A stretch of 17,317 nt of DNA from assembly GCA_019752975.1 (NCBI GenBank), contig JAIELM010000163.1, positions 1 through 17,317 on the forward strand, given 5' to 3'. The DNA comes from Undibacterium sp. (lineage in GTDB: Bacteria > Pseudomonadota > Gammaproteobacteria > Burkholderiales > Burkholderiaceae_D). A model generated the notes under the pieces. The model was given only the letters and a program-made list of their open reading frames with translations. It had not been told where the DNA came from and did not search any database. Position numbers and translations under genes: made by a program. The first letter of the stretch is position 1. The number at the start of each line of letters is the position of its first letter. Shown here in pieces: positions 1 through 8,102 of this stretch.

Positions 1-751
1 AAGCCACATACTGTTCTAAAGCGATGGTCTCCGCCCTCACTTGCGGATTGATCCCAAGCTCTAGCAATTGCTGTTCAGTGAACATCCCTGCTAAGCAGTT
101 GCGTATCACTTTGCGTCTTTGCGAAAAAGCCTTAGTCACGACTTGCTCTAGATTCTTTTGTTCGCAAGCGAGTTTTTCACGCTTAGGGATCATGCGCACG
201 ATGGCCGACTCGACTCGGGGCGGTGGGTCAAATGCGGTAGGCGGTACGATGAATAAGAGTTCCATGTGGTAGCGCCATTGCAGCATCACAGACAGGCGTC
301 CATATTCCTTCCCCCCTGGTTCGGCCACCATACGTTCCACCACTTCTTTTTGCAACATGAAGTGTTGATCTTCGACTTGTTCTGCATAGTCGGCCAAATG
401 AAACAGAAGAGGACTAGAAATATTGTAGGGAAGATTACCGACCACACGTAAGCGCCGACCATCAGATACAGGAATTGTTGCAAAATCAAATTGCAGTGCA
501 TCCCCCTCATGAATGATAAGTTTGGTTGGATCAAAGGTCTTTTTTAAGCGCGCAACTAAATCTCGGTCTAGCTCAACCACATGCAATTGCTTCAGTTCGT
601 TGAGAAGTAAGCGGGTCATGGCGGCTAAACCCGGGCCTATCTCCACCATACTTTGATCTGCTTGCGGATTAATCGCGCTAATGATGTCGGAAAGGACTTG
701 TTGGTCGGTCAAAAAATTTTGACCAAAGCGTTTTTTTGCTATGTGTTTCAT
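1..751 (-). CDS. rsmA: 16S rRNA (adenine(1518)-N(6)/adenine(1519)-N(6))-dimethyltransferase RsmA (KsgA), C-terminus cut by window edge
   Basis: SAM-dependent enzyme that dimethylates two adjacent adenines near the 3' end of 16S rRNA during 30S maturation. The reverse strand reads open from an ATG at 751-749 to the window edge, giving 250 codons; the family is usually about 255-275 residues, so only a short C-terminal piece is missing. Visible marks are the N-terminal KRFGQNFLTD block (residues 7-16), the SAM-binding motif EIGPG (37-41), the target-base motif NLPYNIS (106-112), and the family block FDPPPRVESAIV (174-185). It starts 39 bp after the pdxA stop, as the last visible gene of the lptD-surA-pdxA-rsmA cluster. 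The Shine-Dalgarno sequence is weak (an A-rich AGAAAAA stretch), which suggests coupled or read-through expression. No frameshift was seen. Confidence 0.95.
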   Translation of the reverse strand, partial: MKHIAKKRFGQNFLTDQQVLSDIISAINPQADQSMVEIGPGLAAMTRLLLNELKQLHVVELDRDLVARLKKTFDPTKLIIHEGDALQFDFATIPVSDGRRLRVVGNLPYNISSPLLFHLADYAEQVEDQHFMLQKEVVERMVAEPGGKEYGRLSVMLQWRYHMELLFIVPPTAFDPPPRVESAIVRMIPKREKLACEQKNLEQVVTKAFSQRRKVIRNCLAGMFTEQQLLELGINPQVRAETIALEQYVA

Positions 752-790
752 TAATTTTTCTAATTTTTTTCTAAACTGCGCTAGGATGTT

Positions 791-1882
791 TTAAGATTTA
801 TTGGGCGTAACCGACTTCGCCATATTTTGACGCAGTACCATTTCTGCTGCCATTTTGATCGCCACCCGCATGCTGCCGGCGTCTGCTAAACCAGTACCGA
901 TTTTAGCAAGATCGAGTGCCGTACCGTGATCGACCGAAGTACGAATGAGCGGTAGTCCCAAAGTGATGTTGACGCCCAAACCAAAGCTGGCAAATTTAAG
1001 TACCGACAAGCCTTGATCATGATACATGGCGAGCACGCAGTCACAATCTTTGAGATATTTTTGTTGGAATAGCGTGTCAGCTGGAAAACTGCCGCGCACG
1101 TCCAGTCCTAAAGATTTAGCATGCTGAATAACCGGATTGATGACATCGATTTCTTCGCGACCAAGATAGCCATTTTCGCCAGCATGGGGGTTTAAACCTG
1201 TGACAAAAATACGCGGCTTGGCAATCCCAAATTTATGCTCCAAATCATGATGGATAATCTGTAGCGTACCTAATAAATCATCAAAACGTATCGCATCAGG
1301 CACCTCACGTAGGGGCAAATGCGTAGTGGCGAGCGCGACCCGCAAAGGCTGCGGCAAATGCGCCGACGCTTCGCAGGCCAACATCATGACCACATGCTGC
1401 GTCTTAGTCTGCTGCGCAAAATATTCTGTATGTCCAGTAAAGGCAATCCCAGCGTCATTGATGGTACTTTTTTGCAGCGGCGCGGTGGCGATGGCATCCA
1501 CCCATCCCTGCTGCGTAGCCTCTATTGCAAAGTCCAGACTTTGCAACACCGAACGCCCATTTCTGGCGTCTAACTGACCCGCGACCACATGAGCTGCCAG
1601 GGGACAGTCGATGACTGTGATTTGATCTTTGCCACATCCGGGTAGACCGTTTAATCCGTTGCTTCTTAGGGCTTGTTGTGAGACGCCCATTAGGCGAATA
1701 TTTTTATCCAAGTCTTGCGCTAACATGGCGAGAAAAGCCGCGTCACCGATCAACACAGGGCGAATTTCGGTGCGCAACTCCCAAGCAGCGAGTAGGGATA
1801 TTTCTGGCCCTATGCCGGCTGGCTCGCCTACAGTAATAGCGATAACAGGACTAGAATTAGTTGAAGAATAAGAATAGGCCAT
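791..1882 (-). CDS. pdxA: 4-hydroxythreonine-4-phosphate dehydrogenase PdxA
   Basis: NAD-dependent, metal-dependent cytosolic enzyme of the DXP-dependent pyridoxal 5'-phosphate pathway. It oxidises 4-phosphohydroxy-L-threonine, whose decarboxylated product is condensed by PdxJ. I chose the ATG at 1882 (363 aa) because an AGAGA Shine-Dalgarno lies about 7 nt upstream and the conserved [13 protein letters not shown] block then begins at residue 15. A GTG at 1909 would add nine residues with no family support. The three metal-ligand histidines of the family can be placed at H151 (FTGHTEYF), H188 (ATTHLPL) and H288 (AMYHDQGL). The C-terminal block [21 protein letters not shown] is present as [14 protein letters not shown]. 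It lies between surA and rsmA in conserved order, and its own promoter is proposed in the 240-bp gap upstream. Confidence 0.95.
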   Translation of the reverse strand: MAYSYSSTNSSPVIAITVGEPAGIGPEISLLAAWELRTEIRPVLIGDAAFLAMLAQDLDKNIRLMGVSQQALRSNGLNGLPGCGKDQITVIDCPLAAHVVAGQLDARNGRSVLQSLDFAIEATQQGWVDAIATAPLQKSTINDAGIAFTGHTEYFAQQTKTQHVVMMLACEASAHLPQPLRVALATTHLPLREVPDAIRFDDLLGTLQIIHHDLEHKFGIAKPRIFVTGLNPHAGENGYLGREEIDVINPVIQHAKSLGLDVRGSFPADTLFQQKYLKDCDCVLAMYHDQGLSVLKFASFGLGVNITLGLPLIRTSVDHGTALDLAKIGTGLADAGSMRVAIKMAAEMVLRQNMAKSVTPNKS

Positions 1883-1952
1883 GAGAATATCTCTAACGTA
1901 GAATGACACATTTTAAGTGATGATGCACACAGCTTCGAGGCTAGATAGCTTA

Positions 1953-1981
1953 ATTATGCTTGCGCGTTTTCACTACGTAAA
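1953..1981 (-). promoter_or_regulatory. Candidate sigma-70 promoter for pdxA(-rsmA)
   Basis: On the minus strand the hexamers TTTACG (1981-1976) and CATAAT (1958-1953) are separated by exactly 17 bp. CATAAT matches 5 of 6 consensus -10 positions and TTTACG 4 of 6 of the -35. Initiation near 1945 would give a leader of roughly 60 nt before the pdxA ATG. The 240-bp surA-pdxA gap is long for simple co-transcription, which fits an internal promoter. Prediction by eye only. Confidence 0.45.
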
Positions 1982-2011
1982 GTTGATCGAGAAAGCCTTC
2001 ATTTTTCCTAA

Positions 2012-2034
2012 AGTTTCGTGAGCTTCACGAAACT
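2012..2034. repeat. Perfect 10-bp inverted repeat (hairpin) in the surA-pdxA gap
   Basis: AGTTTCGTGA (2012-2021) and TCACGAAACT (2025-2034) are perfect reverse complements around a 3-nt spacer. No T-run follows on either strand, so it is a poor intrinsic terminator. It lies about 90 bp downstream of the surA stop and about 30 bp upstream of the proposed pdxA -35. It could be an RNA hairpin at the surA 3' end or an operator-like palindrome. Confidence 0.5.
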
Positions 2035-2121
2035 CATGATGGATACATGCGCACAGAAACCGTGTCCACCCTATTTTTAGTGATGCTGCACACGGCACAG
2101 CGGAGATTGCCGCTCAATATA

Positions 2122-3546
2122 CTATTTCTGATCTTCGCGGAATTCGACATAGGCACCGTCACGCAATTGACGTAACCACGTCTGCAAAGCTTCTTCCGAT
2201 TTTCTGGAGCGCACTGCTTGTCTGGCATCGGTGCGTTGCTTTTCCTTATTATCTTCTGTCATTTTTCGTTCTAGCACTTGAATCAAGTGAAAACCTAACT
2301 GGGTTTCTACTGGATCACTCACTTCGTTAAGCGCCAACTTATTCATCACTGTTTCAAACTCTGGGAAGGTATCACCAGGGTGTATCCAGCCTAATTCACC
2401 ACCTTTAGCTGCCGACGAATCTACTGAATTTGTTTTGGCTAATTCTTCAAACGTCGCCGTCTTGTTGGTAATTTTCTGCTTCAGCTCCAACAATGTACTT
2501 TTCACTTGTGCCGCGGTTAGAACTTGGGTGGCGCGCATCAAGATGTGACGCACATTGGACTGCTGTACTGTGTTCACCACTACTTCAGGTGCTTTATCGC
2601 GTTTACCCAGTAACTTCAGGATATGAAAGCCACTTGGGCTACGCACGATTTCGCTAATTCCACCTACAAAACTAATCTTATTCACCGCATCGATAAATAG
2701 TGGTGGAATTGCTTTTTGATCTTTCCAGCCGACCTCACCCCCTTTTAAAGCCTCAGACGCGTCAGAATAAGTGGCCGCCAATTTGGCAAAATCCTCACCG
2801 ATACGCAACTTTTTATAGGCTTCCTGTGCTCTCGCATTACTCTTGGCAATCGCTTCTGGTGTCGCGTTTTCTGGTATACGCACCATAATATGTCCGAGAT
2901 TAATTTCCTGATTTTTGTTTGGTGCCGCTTCTTGGGCTGCTAAGAAATTGTCGACCTCTAATTCCGATACCTGTATCTTGCTGTCCACCTCTCGCTCACG
3001 CACCCTCTGTATCATGATGTCATCGCGTATCTCTTCTCGGAAAGCACCAAAAGAAGTGCCGTCTTTTTCGATTTGATTACGCATTTCTTGCAAGCTAGTC
3101 TTGTTCTGCTCCGCCATTCTTTGCAAAGCGCGATCGAGCTGGATGTCATCGATACGCATACCGTTTTCTTTGGCCATTTGTATCTGTAATCTGTCGATGA
3201 TCATGCGCTCTAAAATCTGCTTTTGCAACTCATCTCGTGCAGGAAGTGCAGTACCCTGTGCTTTTAAGTTACGTTCTATAGAATTTATTCTATCGTTGAG
3301 TTCCATTTTGGTAATAACTTCGTCGCCCACGACCACCGCGATACTGTTCACTACTTCATTTCTCGTCGTTTTTTTGACTGGAGCCTTAATGGATTGCGCC
3401 AACGCATCTTGAATAGGTGCGGTGGGAGAGGCAGTCTGTGCCACTTGCGCATTGACCGCGGTGGATAGTAACAGCGCAAACAAAGCAGAAACACAAGGTA
3501 ATGTAGTAGAACGGTTTGAAAGCTTCATAGGCAAGTTGTGTCGCAT
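2122..3546 (-). CDS. surA: Periplasmic chaperone / peptidyl-prolyl isomerase SurA
   Basis: Periplasmic chaperone that escorts unfolded outer-membrane proteins, LptD among its best-known clients, to the BAM complex. From the ATG at 3546 the protein is 474 aa. A signal peptide spans about residues 1-33, with hydrophobic core LPCVSALFALLLSTAV and likely cleavage VNA|Q. The SurA N-terminal core follows (IAVVVGDEVITKMELNDRI region, about 68-200), then two parvulin-like domains at about 216-315 (starting INLGHIMVRIP) and 331-427 (starting NVRHILMRA), each ending in the GFHxxxLL/QVL pattern, then a C-terminal helix. A GGA lies about 5 nt before the ATG at 3546; the ATG at 3528 would give a tidier signal peptide but has no Shine-Dalgarno, and the open frame upstream to 3648 has no family support. 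It follows lptD, with a mobile-type repeat between. Confidence 0.94.
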   Translation of the reverse strand: MRHNLPMKLSNRSTTLPCVSALFALLLSTAVNAQVAQTASPTAPIQDALAQSIKAPVKKTTRNEVVNSIAVVVGDEVITKMELNDRINSIERNLKAQGTALPARDELQKQILERMIIDRLQIQMAKENGMRIDDIQLDRALQRMAEQNKTSLQEMRNQIEKDGTSFGAFREEIRDDIMIQRVREREVDSKIQVSELEVDNFLAAQEAAPNKNQEINLGHIMVRIPENATPEAIAKSNARAQEAYKKLRIGEDFAKLAATYSDASEALKGGEVGWKDQKAIPPLFIDAVNKISFVGGISEIVRSPSGFHILKLLGKRDKAPEVVVNTVQQSNVRHILMRATQVLTAAQVKSTLLELKQKITNKTATFEELAKTNSVDSSAAKGGELGWIHPGDTFPEFETVMNKLALNEVSDPVETQLGFHLIQVLERKMTEDNKEKQRTDARQAVRSRKSEEALQTWLRQLRDGAYVEFREDQK

Positions 3547-3648
3547 AGTGATCCAAAACTCATAAAAAATTAAATAAGATGCAAGGCGCCGCAATTTAAC
3601 AAAATTGGCGAAAGCTGCAATATACACGCTAATACTACTAAAAAACAT

Positions 3649-3751
3649 AGGACTTACGCAAAACAGACGCTAGCGTCGTTGCGTTCGCCTTGTCGTACCA
3701 AAGTACTGCCTGCGGCTCCGCGCCTAGCCAGCGCAATTTTGCGTAAGTCCT
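3649..3751. repeat. R1: MITE-like repeat with terminal inverted repeats, between lptD and surA
   Basis: A 103-bp element bounded by AGGACTTACGCAAAA on the left and its exact reverse complement on the right (3737-3751). A flanking T and A extend the match to 16 bp, so the ends could alternatively be read as a TA target duplication outside GGACTTACG. The interior also folds back partly (GACGCTAGCG against the GCGCTGGCTAGG of the other end). Its first 76 bp match 67 of 76 positions of the copy at 10406-10481. There is no room for a coding gene, so it fits a non-autonomous element moved by an enzyme encoded elsewhere. It sits in the surA 5' region, about 100 bp from the start codon. Confidence 0.75.
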
Positions 3752-3782
3752 AAAAACAGCTAAGTCAAAACAGGACTTGCAC

Positions 3783-3825
3783 AAAACTGTACCAGCGCTG
3801 AAATTGCACCGCTGGGAACGGTTTT
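3783..3825 (-). terminator. Imperfect hairpin downstream of lptD, possible weak terminator
   Basis: AAAACTGTACCAGCG (3783-3797) pairs with CGCTGGGAACGGTTTT (3810-3825), with a perfect 6-bp CCAGCG/CGCTGG inner stem. On the minus strand it begins about 20 nt after the lptD stop and ends in TTTT, so attenuation between lptD and surA is possible. The flanking AGGACTTGCACAAAAC (from 3772) resembles the R1 terminal repeat (13 of 16), so this may instead be a decayed half of a related element. Confidence 0.35.
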
Positions 3826-3845
3826 GAAAAACACTAACTAGAACT

Positions 3846-6170
3846 TTACTTTACCGACTGATAGCCCGTAATCGCCTTCTTCATGGTCTCTAGTGGATTA
3901 GATCGTCCTAATTTACCTAGCCCATTGAATTCCAATTGAAAAGCGAAGCCCGAGTTATTGTTCAAAATAGTGGTCGCAAATCGATGTGCAATCAAACGAA
4001 ATGCCCAACAATCGGCATGGTATTCAAAACCTGCCAAACTCTCTACCATACTATGATCCAACAATGAATAATTCGCCTTACCCACAACATACCAGCGCTG
4101 CGCCAACGGCCACTGTCCTGAGAGTTCCAGTTGTTTCAGGACATCTCTTTGAAATTGCCATTGCAGGTTAAGAATTTTCTTCGCCTCTGGCTGCCAGTGT
4201 GCGGCGTAACTAGAGCGCAAAACTTTCCTATCACTTTGACTCACTTGCAAGGCCGCGTCGAGATTAAAAGTATCCGATACTTGCCCCGTTGCGGCCATTA
4301 AGAAATCAGAACGGCTAGGATTGACCTTGCCGTCTAGAGTCACCTTTTGAGTATTAAAATAGAAGCGCTGACCGAAGGACAATTTCACCCTTTCTCGACC
4401 ATCATCTTCGATAAAGCGCGAAGATAAACCGGCGGTAATTTGGTTCGCATCACCTATCCTATCGTAGCCAGTAAAACGATTTTCACTAAAGATTTGGGCA
4501 TAATTGAAGTCGGCTTGTGCGGTATCAAATAAAGGGAAATTTTTCTGATCGCGATACGGTATGTTCACATAAAACAAGCGCGGCTCTAAGGTTTGCGTCA
4601 TGTTTTTGTCAAACCACTTAGCCTGTCTTTCAAAAACCATTCCGGCATCCAAGGACATGCTAGGCAGTGTCCGCTGCATAGACCTCGCTTGCCCAACGGG
4701 GGTGTTCTCCAATTGATAGCTACTGGCGTAATAACTCAGTTTAGGCACAACAAAATACCCTGGCTGTATATAGGGTAGCGATACCTGTCCATTAATTAAA
4801 GCACGTTGACCACGCACCGCGGTGGGATGATAAAAATCAGTAAGTTGACTATCCACACTCCAATCTATACCGCCAACATCGTACTGCCCAGCGTGCAGAC
4901 TCAGTTGAGGCAAGCGTTCGTAAGGAACACCAATCGGCGAGCTGATATCTTGCAAAACCTGATAGCTACTAGTACGCAAAGAGGCATTCCAAAAACTGCC
5001 GTAATAATCCAAACCGACTTCTTGTGGCAATAGACGTTGCGCGGTCTTGGCACTGGAATTGGAAAAGTCCGTGGGATAATTATTGTCCGACGCCTTATTC
5101 ACATTCCACGAAAAAATCAATTGCGGCATGATTTTTTGCATGTGTACCGAACTGATTTCGTAACGAATACTTGGGTTTAATTTATCGCGCGCAGCAACGC
5201 TGTCATGCATGAACTCGAGATTGGTTTCACCGGAATAATTCTCACCTAAATAACGTCCATCTATACCCAATTGCAAACCACGCTTTTCGATCAGTTTCGG
5301 CTGCAAAGTAAGATCACGGTTAGGTGCAATATTGAAGTAATAAGGGATGGCAATTTCGTTACCACCTTTGGGCGTGTGTCCCCAAGTCGGTGGTAAAACC
5401 CCAGATTGCCTAGCATCTGATAGTGGGAAACTAAGCTTAAACCATGGCAATATCGGTAAAGGAACGCCCTTAAAATACAAAGTCGCGCCACTGGCGACGC
5501 CACGATCTAAACCGGTGTCCAAGCTAATCGTATCGGCTTGTAGATACCAATCTGGTGACAGGCCGGGACAAGTACTGTAAGTGCCGTTATTAATCGTAGA
5601 GCGCTCTTCGCTAGCAAAATCGATACGCTCAGCCTTTCCTTGTGCCTTATTCTTAGCCAAAAAATAGCTAGGATTCAGCACATAACCTATGCCGGATTCA
5701 AGAATAATACGCATGACGTCACCACGATAGCAATCCTGATCACGCTGTAAGCTCACATTAGCTGTAGCGTCTAATTGATCTTCCACTTGTTGATAATGGG
5801 CTTTATCGGCTTTAAAGACCATATTGCCACGAATCACTTCAACCAAATCATCGAGATCGGCATAGATATCGGGCACGCCGTGGATATTTTCCGCCTTCAA
5901 CACCGTGCTAAGCTCAACAGGAGTCGCCTTGATGTCGGGTTTAACAGTACTAGCAACTGGATTTGGCGTTTGGTTTGAAACTGGATTGGGCATTGAGCCA
6001 ACAACAGACGCGCTAGCAGGAATCGGCGCTTGTGCGTAGGCTGGCGCAAACGCGGCGAACAATATTCCCGCGATGCTACTCTTTACCACATAAGGAAATG
6101 GGCAAAATCCGGGCAAAGCCTGTGGAGAATGCGATAATATGGTTTTTTGGCAGCGTGTTTTCAGGTGCAT
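3846..6170 (-). CDS. lptD: LPS-assembly protein LptD (OstA/Imp)
   Basis: Outer-membrane beta-barrel that, with LptE as plug, inserts lipopolysaccharide into the outer leaflet at the end of the Lpt bridge. The 774-aa protein begins at the ATG at 6170 (a TTG three codons upstream is less likely; neither has a clear Shine-Dalgarno). A long basic N-terminus leads to the hydrophobic stretch SSIAGILFAAFAPAYA with probable cleavage near residue 46, then a Pro/Ser-rich linker. The OstA/LptA-like beta-jellyroll lies at about 95-210, containing the STCPG..PDW motif (C201). The barrel follows, with the family block LPILPWFKLSFPLSDARQSG and the NIAPNRDLTL strand, ending with EYHADCWAFRLIAHR (C721). The mature chain has three cysteines (147, 201, 721); the adjacent C-terminal Cys pair of E. 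coli LptD is reduced to one. First gene of the minus-strand cluster, divergent from amgK. Confidence 0.95.
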   Translation of the reverse strand: MHLKTRCQKTILSHSPQALPGFCPFPYVVKSSIAGILFAAFAPAYAQAPIPASASVVGSMPNPVSNQTPNPVASTVKPDIKATPVELSTVLKAENIHGVPDIYADLDDLVEVIRGNMVFKADKAHYQQVEDQLDATANVSLQRDQDCYRGDVMRIILESGIGYVLNPSYFLAKNKAQGKAERIDFASEERSTINNGTYSTCPGLSPDWYLQADTISLDTGLDRGVASGATLYFKGVPLPILPWFKLSFPLSDARQSGVLPPTWGHTPKGGNEIAIPYYFNIAPNRDLTLQPKLIEKRGLQLGIDGRYLGENYSGETNLEFMHDSVAARDKLNPSIRYEISSVHMQKIMPQLIFSWNVNKASDNNYPTDFSNSSAKTAQRLLPQEVGLDYYGSFWNASLRTSSYQVLQDISSPIGVPYERLPQLSLHAGQYDVGGIDWSVDSQLTDFYHPTAVRGQRALINGQVSLPYIQPGYFVVPKLSYYASSYQLENTPVGQARSMQRTLPSMSLDAGMVFERQAKWFDKNMTQTLEPRLFYVNIPYRDQKNFPLFDTAQADFNYAQIFSENRFTGYDRIGDANQITAGLSSRFIEDDGRERVKLSFGQRFYFNTQKVTLDGKVNPSRSDFLMAATGQVSDTFNLDAALQVSQSDRKVLRSSYAAHWQPEAKKILNLQWQFQRDVLKQLELSGQWPLAQRWYVVGKANYSLLDHSMVESLAGFEYHADCWAFRLIAHRFATTILNNNSGFAFQLEFNGLGKLGRSNPLETMKKAITGYQSVK

Positions 6171-6208
6171 GTGAAACAATCAATGGCTCATTTAATTATT
6201 AGCCAGCT

Positions 6209-6214
6209 ATTATA
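6209..6214 (-). promoter_or_regulatory. Consensus -10 box (TATAAT) upstream of lptD
   Basis: The minus strand carries a perfect TATAAT about 39 bp before the lptD ATG. The hexamer 17 bp upstream (TTAGTG) is a poor -35, so the element may need an activator or may be coincidental. No sigma-E-like GGAACTT/TCAAA pair was seen by eye. Confidence 0.35.
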
Positions 6215-6245
6215 GGCGCAAACGGCCTAGGCACTAAGCGCCTTA

Positions 6246-6298
6246 AATCAGATTACCTCAGATGAGTACTTAAGTGCGTCTGTTAAGTGCTTCTGATT
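6246..6298. repeat. Tandem 13-mers inside an inverted repeat in the lptD/amgK divergent region
   Basis: TTAAGTGCGTCTG (6270-6282) is followed immediately by TTAAGTGCTTCTG (6283-6295), 12 of 13 identical. The outer arms AATCAGA (6246-6252) and TCTGATT (6292-6298) form an inverted repeat around them. Their place between the two divergent genes fits a regulator-binding region for one or both, but no regulator can be named from the sequence. Confidence 0.4.
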
Positions 6299-6347
6299 AG
6301 CGACAACGCAAGCTCACATTGTCTTTTAGAAATCTACTCACTTTATT

Positions 6348-7373
6348 ATGTCTTCTATCCTCGAAAATCAAGATTTCACAGCCTTAGCTACTTGGCTTAA
6401 CAGCATAACTGCTCCGGCTATCGATATCGCCAGTCTACGTATCGCCTCAGAAGACGCCAGTTTACGTAAATATTATCGCGTCAACGCCCAAAATAGTACG
6501 CAAACTTATATCGTCATGGACGCCCCACAGCCGGCGGAGGATGTCAGACCTTTTATTCAGATTGCACAATTATTTGATCGGTTGCATCTGACAGTACCTC
6601 AAGTCTTAGCACAGGATACCGCACAAGGTTTTTTGCTGCTGACCGATCTCGGTACCAACATGTATTCTCACGCGCTTAATCATGACTCCGCCCATCACTT
6701 ATACAGCGATGCCACCGATGCCCTGATTCTGTTACAGAGCCAAAGTCAGCCAGAAGTTTTACCGGAATACGATAGAGAATTTTTGTTGCGTGAATTACGT
6801 ATTTTCCCTGAATGGTATATTGGAACTCACTTAGGCGTCACGCTAAGCAGCGAGCAAAACGCGAGCTTAAATCAGGTATTTGTAGCCTTGCTCGCCAACA
6901 TTCTGGCGCAACCACAAGTGTTTGTGCATAGGGACTTCCATTCACGCAATTTGATGGTAATGGACAAGGGCAATCCCGGCATTCTCGATTTTCAAGGTGC
7001 CTTATACGGCCCCATCACCTACGATCTGGTCTCGTTATTGCGCGACGCTTATCTGCAATGGGACGAAGAAATGGTCTTAGATTGGGCCATACGCTACTGG
7101 GAAAAAGCCCGTAAAGCAGGCCTACCGGTCGCCCCCGACATCGATAGTTTTTATCGCGATTTTGAATTCATGGGGCTACAAAGACATCTCAAAATCCTAG
7201 GCATCTTCGCTCGTTTAGCCCATAGAGACGGCAAGCAAAACTACCTAAAGGATATTCCCCTGGTGATGCAATATGTGCGCAAAACTGCACAACGCTACAA
7301 TAGCTTAATTCCCTTGTTACGCTTATTGGACGTATTGGAAAATACTGCGCCTCAAGTTGGGTATACGTTTTAA
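6348..7373 (+). CDS. amgK: N-acetylmuramate/N-acetylglucosamine kinase AmgK
   Basis: Aminoglycoside-phosphotransferase-fold sugar kinase that phosphorylates the anomeric (C1) hydroxyl of MurNAc or GlcNAc. It is the first step of the recycling route that bypasses de novo, fosfomycin-sensitive UDP-MurNAc synthesis. 341 aa. The catalytic loop is visible as HRDFHSRNL (194-202, catalytic D196), followed by the metal-binding ILDFQ (212-216, D214). The N-terminal lobe has the SEDASLRKYYRV nucleotide-loop region (34-45). The stop codon abuts the murU ATG with no gap, and the AmgK-MurU pairing is what separates it from generic phosphotransferases of this fold. The same placement beside lptD-surA-pdxA-rsmA is known in Pseudomonas. 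No strong Shine-Dalgarno precedes the ATG. Cytosolic. Confidence 0.9.
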   Translation: MSSILENQDFTALATWLNSITAPAIDIASLRIASEDASLRKYYRVNAQNSTQTYIVMDAPQPAEDVRPFIQIAQLFDRLHLTVPQVLAQDTAQGFLLLTDLGTNMYSHALNHDSAHHLYSDATDALILLQSQSQPEVLPEYDREFLLRELRIFPEWYIGTHLGVTLSSEQNASLNQVFVALLANILAQPQVFVHRDFHSRNLMVMDKGNPGILDFQGALYGPITYDLVSLLRDAYLQWDEEMVLDWAIRYWEKARKAGLPVAPDIDSFYRDFEFMGLQRHLKILGIFARLAHRDGKQNYLKDIPLVMQYVRKTAQRYNSLIPLLRLLDVLENTAPQVGYTF

Positions 7374-8102
7374 ATGAAAGCGATGCTACTTGCCGCTGGT
7401 CGCGGCGAAAGAATGCGACCACTCACCGATACCTGTCCCAAGCCGCTACTCAAACTACGCGGTCGCCCATTGATCGTGTGGCATATCTTAAATTTAGTTA
7501 AAGCAGGCATCACCGAGATCGTGATTAATCACTCCCATTTAGGTCATATGATCGTGAGTGCTTTGGGTGATGGTAGTCAATTTGGTGCCAAAATTACTTA
7601 TTCATTTGAGGAAGTGGCATTAGAAACCGCCGGTGGTATTGCACAAGCTTTGCCACTTTTAGGACCCGATGCTTTCATCGTAGTTTCTGCCGATATTTAC
7701 ACACCACATTTTAATTTTGAAGACTGCAAGAACACCCTCGAAGACAAGGATATGTGGGGCAATCCTCATCCTTTAGACAAGCGCGATATGGCTTGGCTGT
7801 ATATGGTGAAGAATCCGGATTTTCACCCGGAGGGCGATTTTGGCTTGAGTTTAATGGGCTTATCTAATCATGCTTTACCGGGTGAAAGCAAAGTCACATT
7901 CGGCAATATCGGTGTCTATAGACCAGAGATATTTAGTCATATTCCGTCAGGTACATCGGCCAAACTAGGCCCACTATTACGTGAACTAGCAGACCGTGGA
8001 CAACTTGGTGGAGAGATGTATCGTGGCATTTGGCATAATGTGGGGACACCTTTACAATTGGCCGAACTCAATACACCCGTGATCCCCCAACGCCCATCAT
8101 GA
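7374..8102 (+). CDS. murU: N-acetylmuramate alpha-1-phosphate uridylyltransferase MurU
   Basis: Nucleotidyltransferase that converts MurNAc-1-phosphate (made by AmgK) and UTP to UDP-MurNAc, returning recycled wall sugar to peptidoglycan precursor synthesis. 242 aa, typical for MurU and shorter than bifunctional GlmU. The signature LAAGRGERMRPLT (6-18) with KPLL (23-26) binds the nucleotide. ETAGGIAQAL (84-93) and SADIYT (105-110, with D107 as likely metal ligand) follow, and the C-terminal IWHNVGTPLQL block is that of sugar-phosphate nucleotidyltransferases. The start directly follows the amgK stop and the end overlaps ubiH by four bases (ATGA), so translational coupling is likely. Without amgK it might be called a generic mannose-1-phosphate guanylyltransferase-like protein; context favours MurU. 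Confidence 0.9.
   Translation: MKAMLLAAGRGERMRPLTDTCPKPLLKLRGRPLIVWHILNLVKAGITEIVINHSHLGHMIVSALGDGSQFGAKITYSFEEVALETAGGIAQALPLLGPDAFIVVSADIYTPHFNFEDCKNTLEDKDMWGNPHPLDKRDMAWLYMVKNPDFHPEGDFGLSLMGLSNHALPGESKVTFGNIGVYRPEIFSHIPSGTSAKLGPLLRELADRGQLGGEMYRGIWHNVGTPLQLAELNTPVIPQRPS

Larger units (their letters stand above)
1911..2096. repeat. Imperfect 23-bp direct repeat pair in the surA-pdxA gap
   Basis: The 23 bp at 1911-1933 and at 2074-2096 share 20 identical positions, with the common core AGTGATG.TGCACAC.GC. The copies are about 160 bp apart and bracket the pdxA promoter candidate and the hairpin at 2012-2034. Function unknown; they could be paired regulator sites or the footprint of an old small duplication. 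Confidence 0.4.

Noticed and set aside
2012..2034. Intrinsic terminator after surA
   Set aside because: The stem is perfect, but no T-run follows on the minus strand (TTAGGAAAAATG) or the plus strand, so I list it only as a hairpin.
3101..3412. 103-codon plus-strand frame opposite surA
   Set aside because: It lies wholly inside surA on the other strand, is Cys/Ser/Leu-rich without family resemblance, and has no supporting start signals; a shadow of the real frame.
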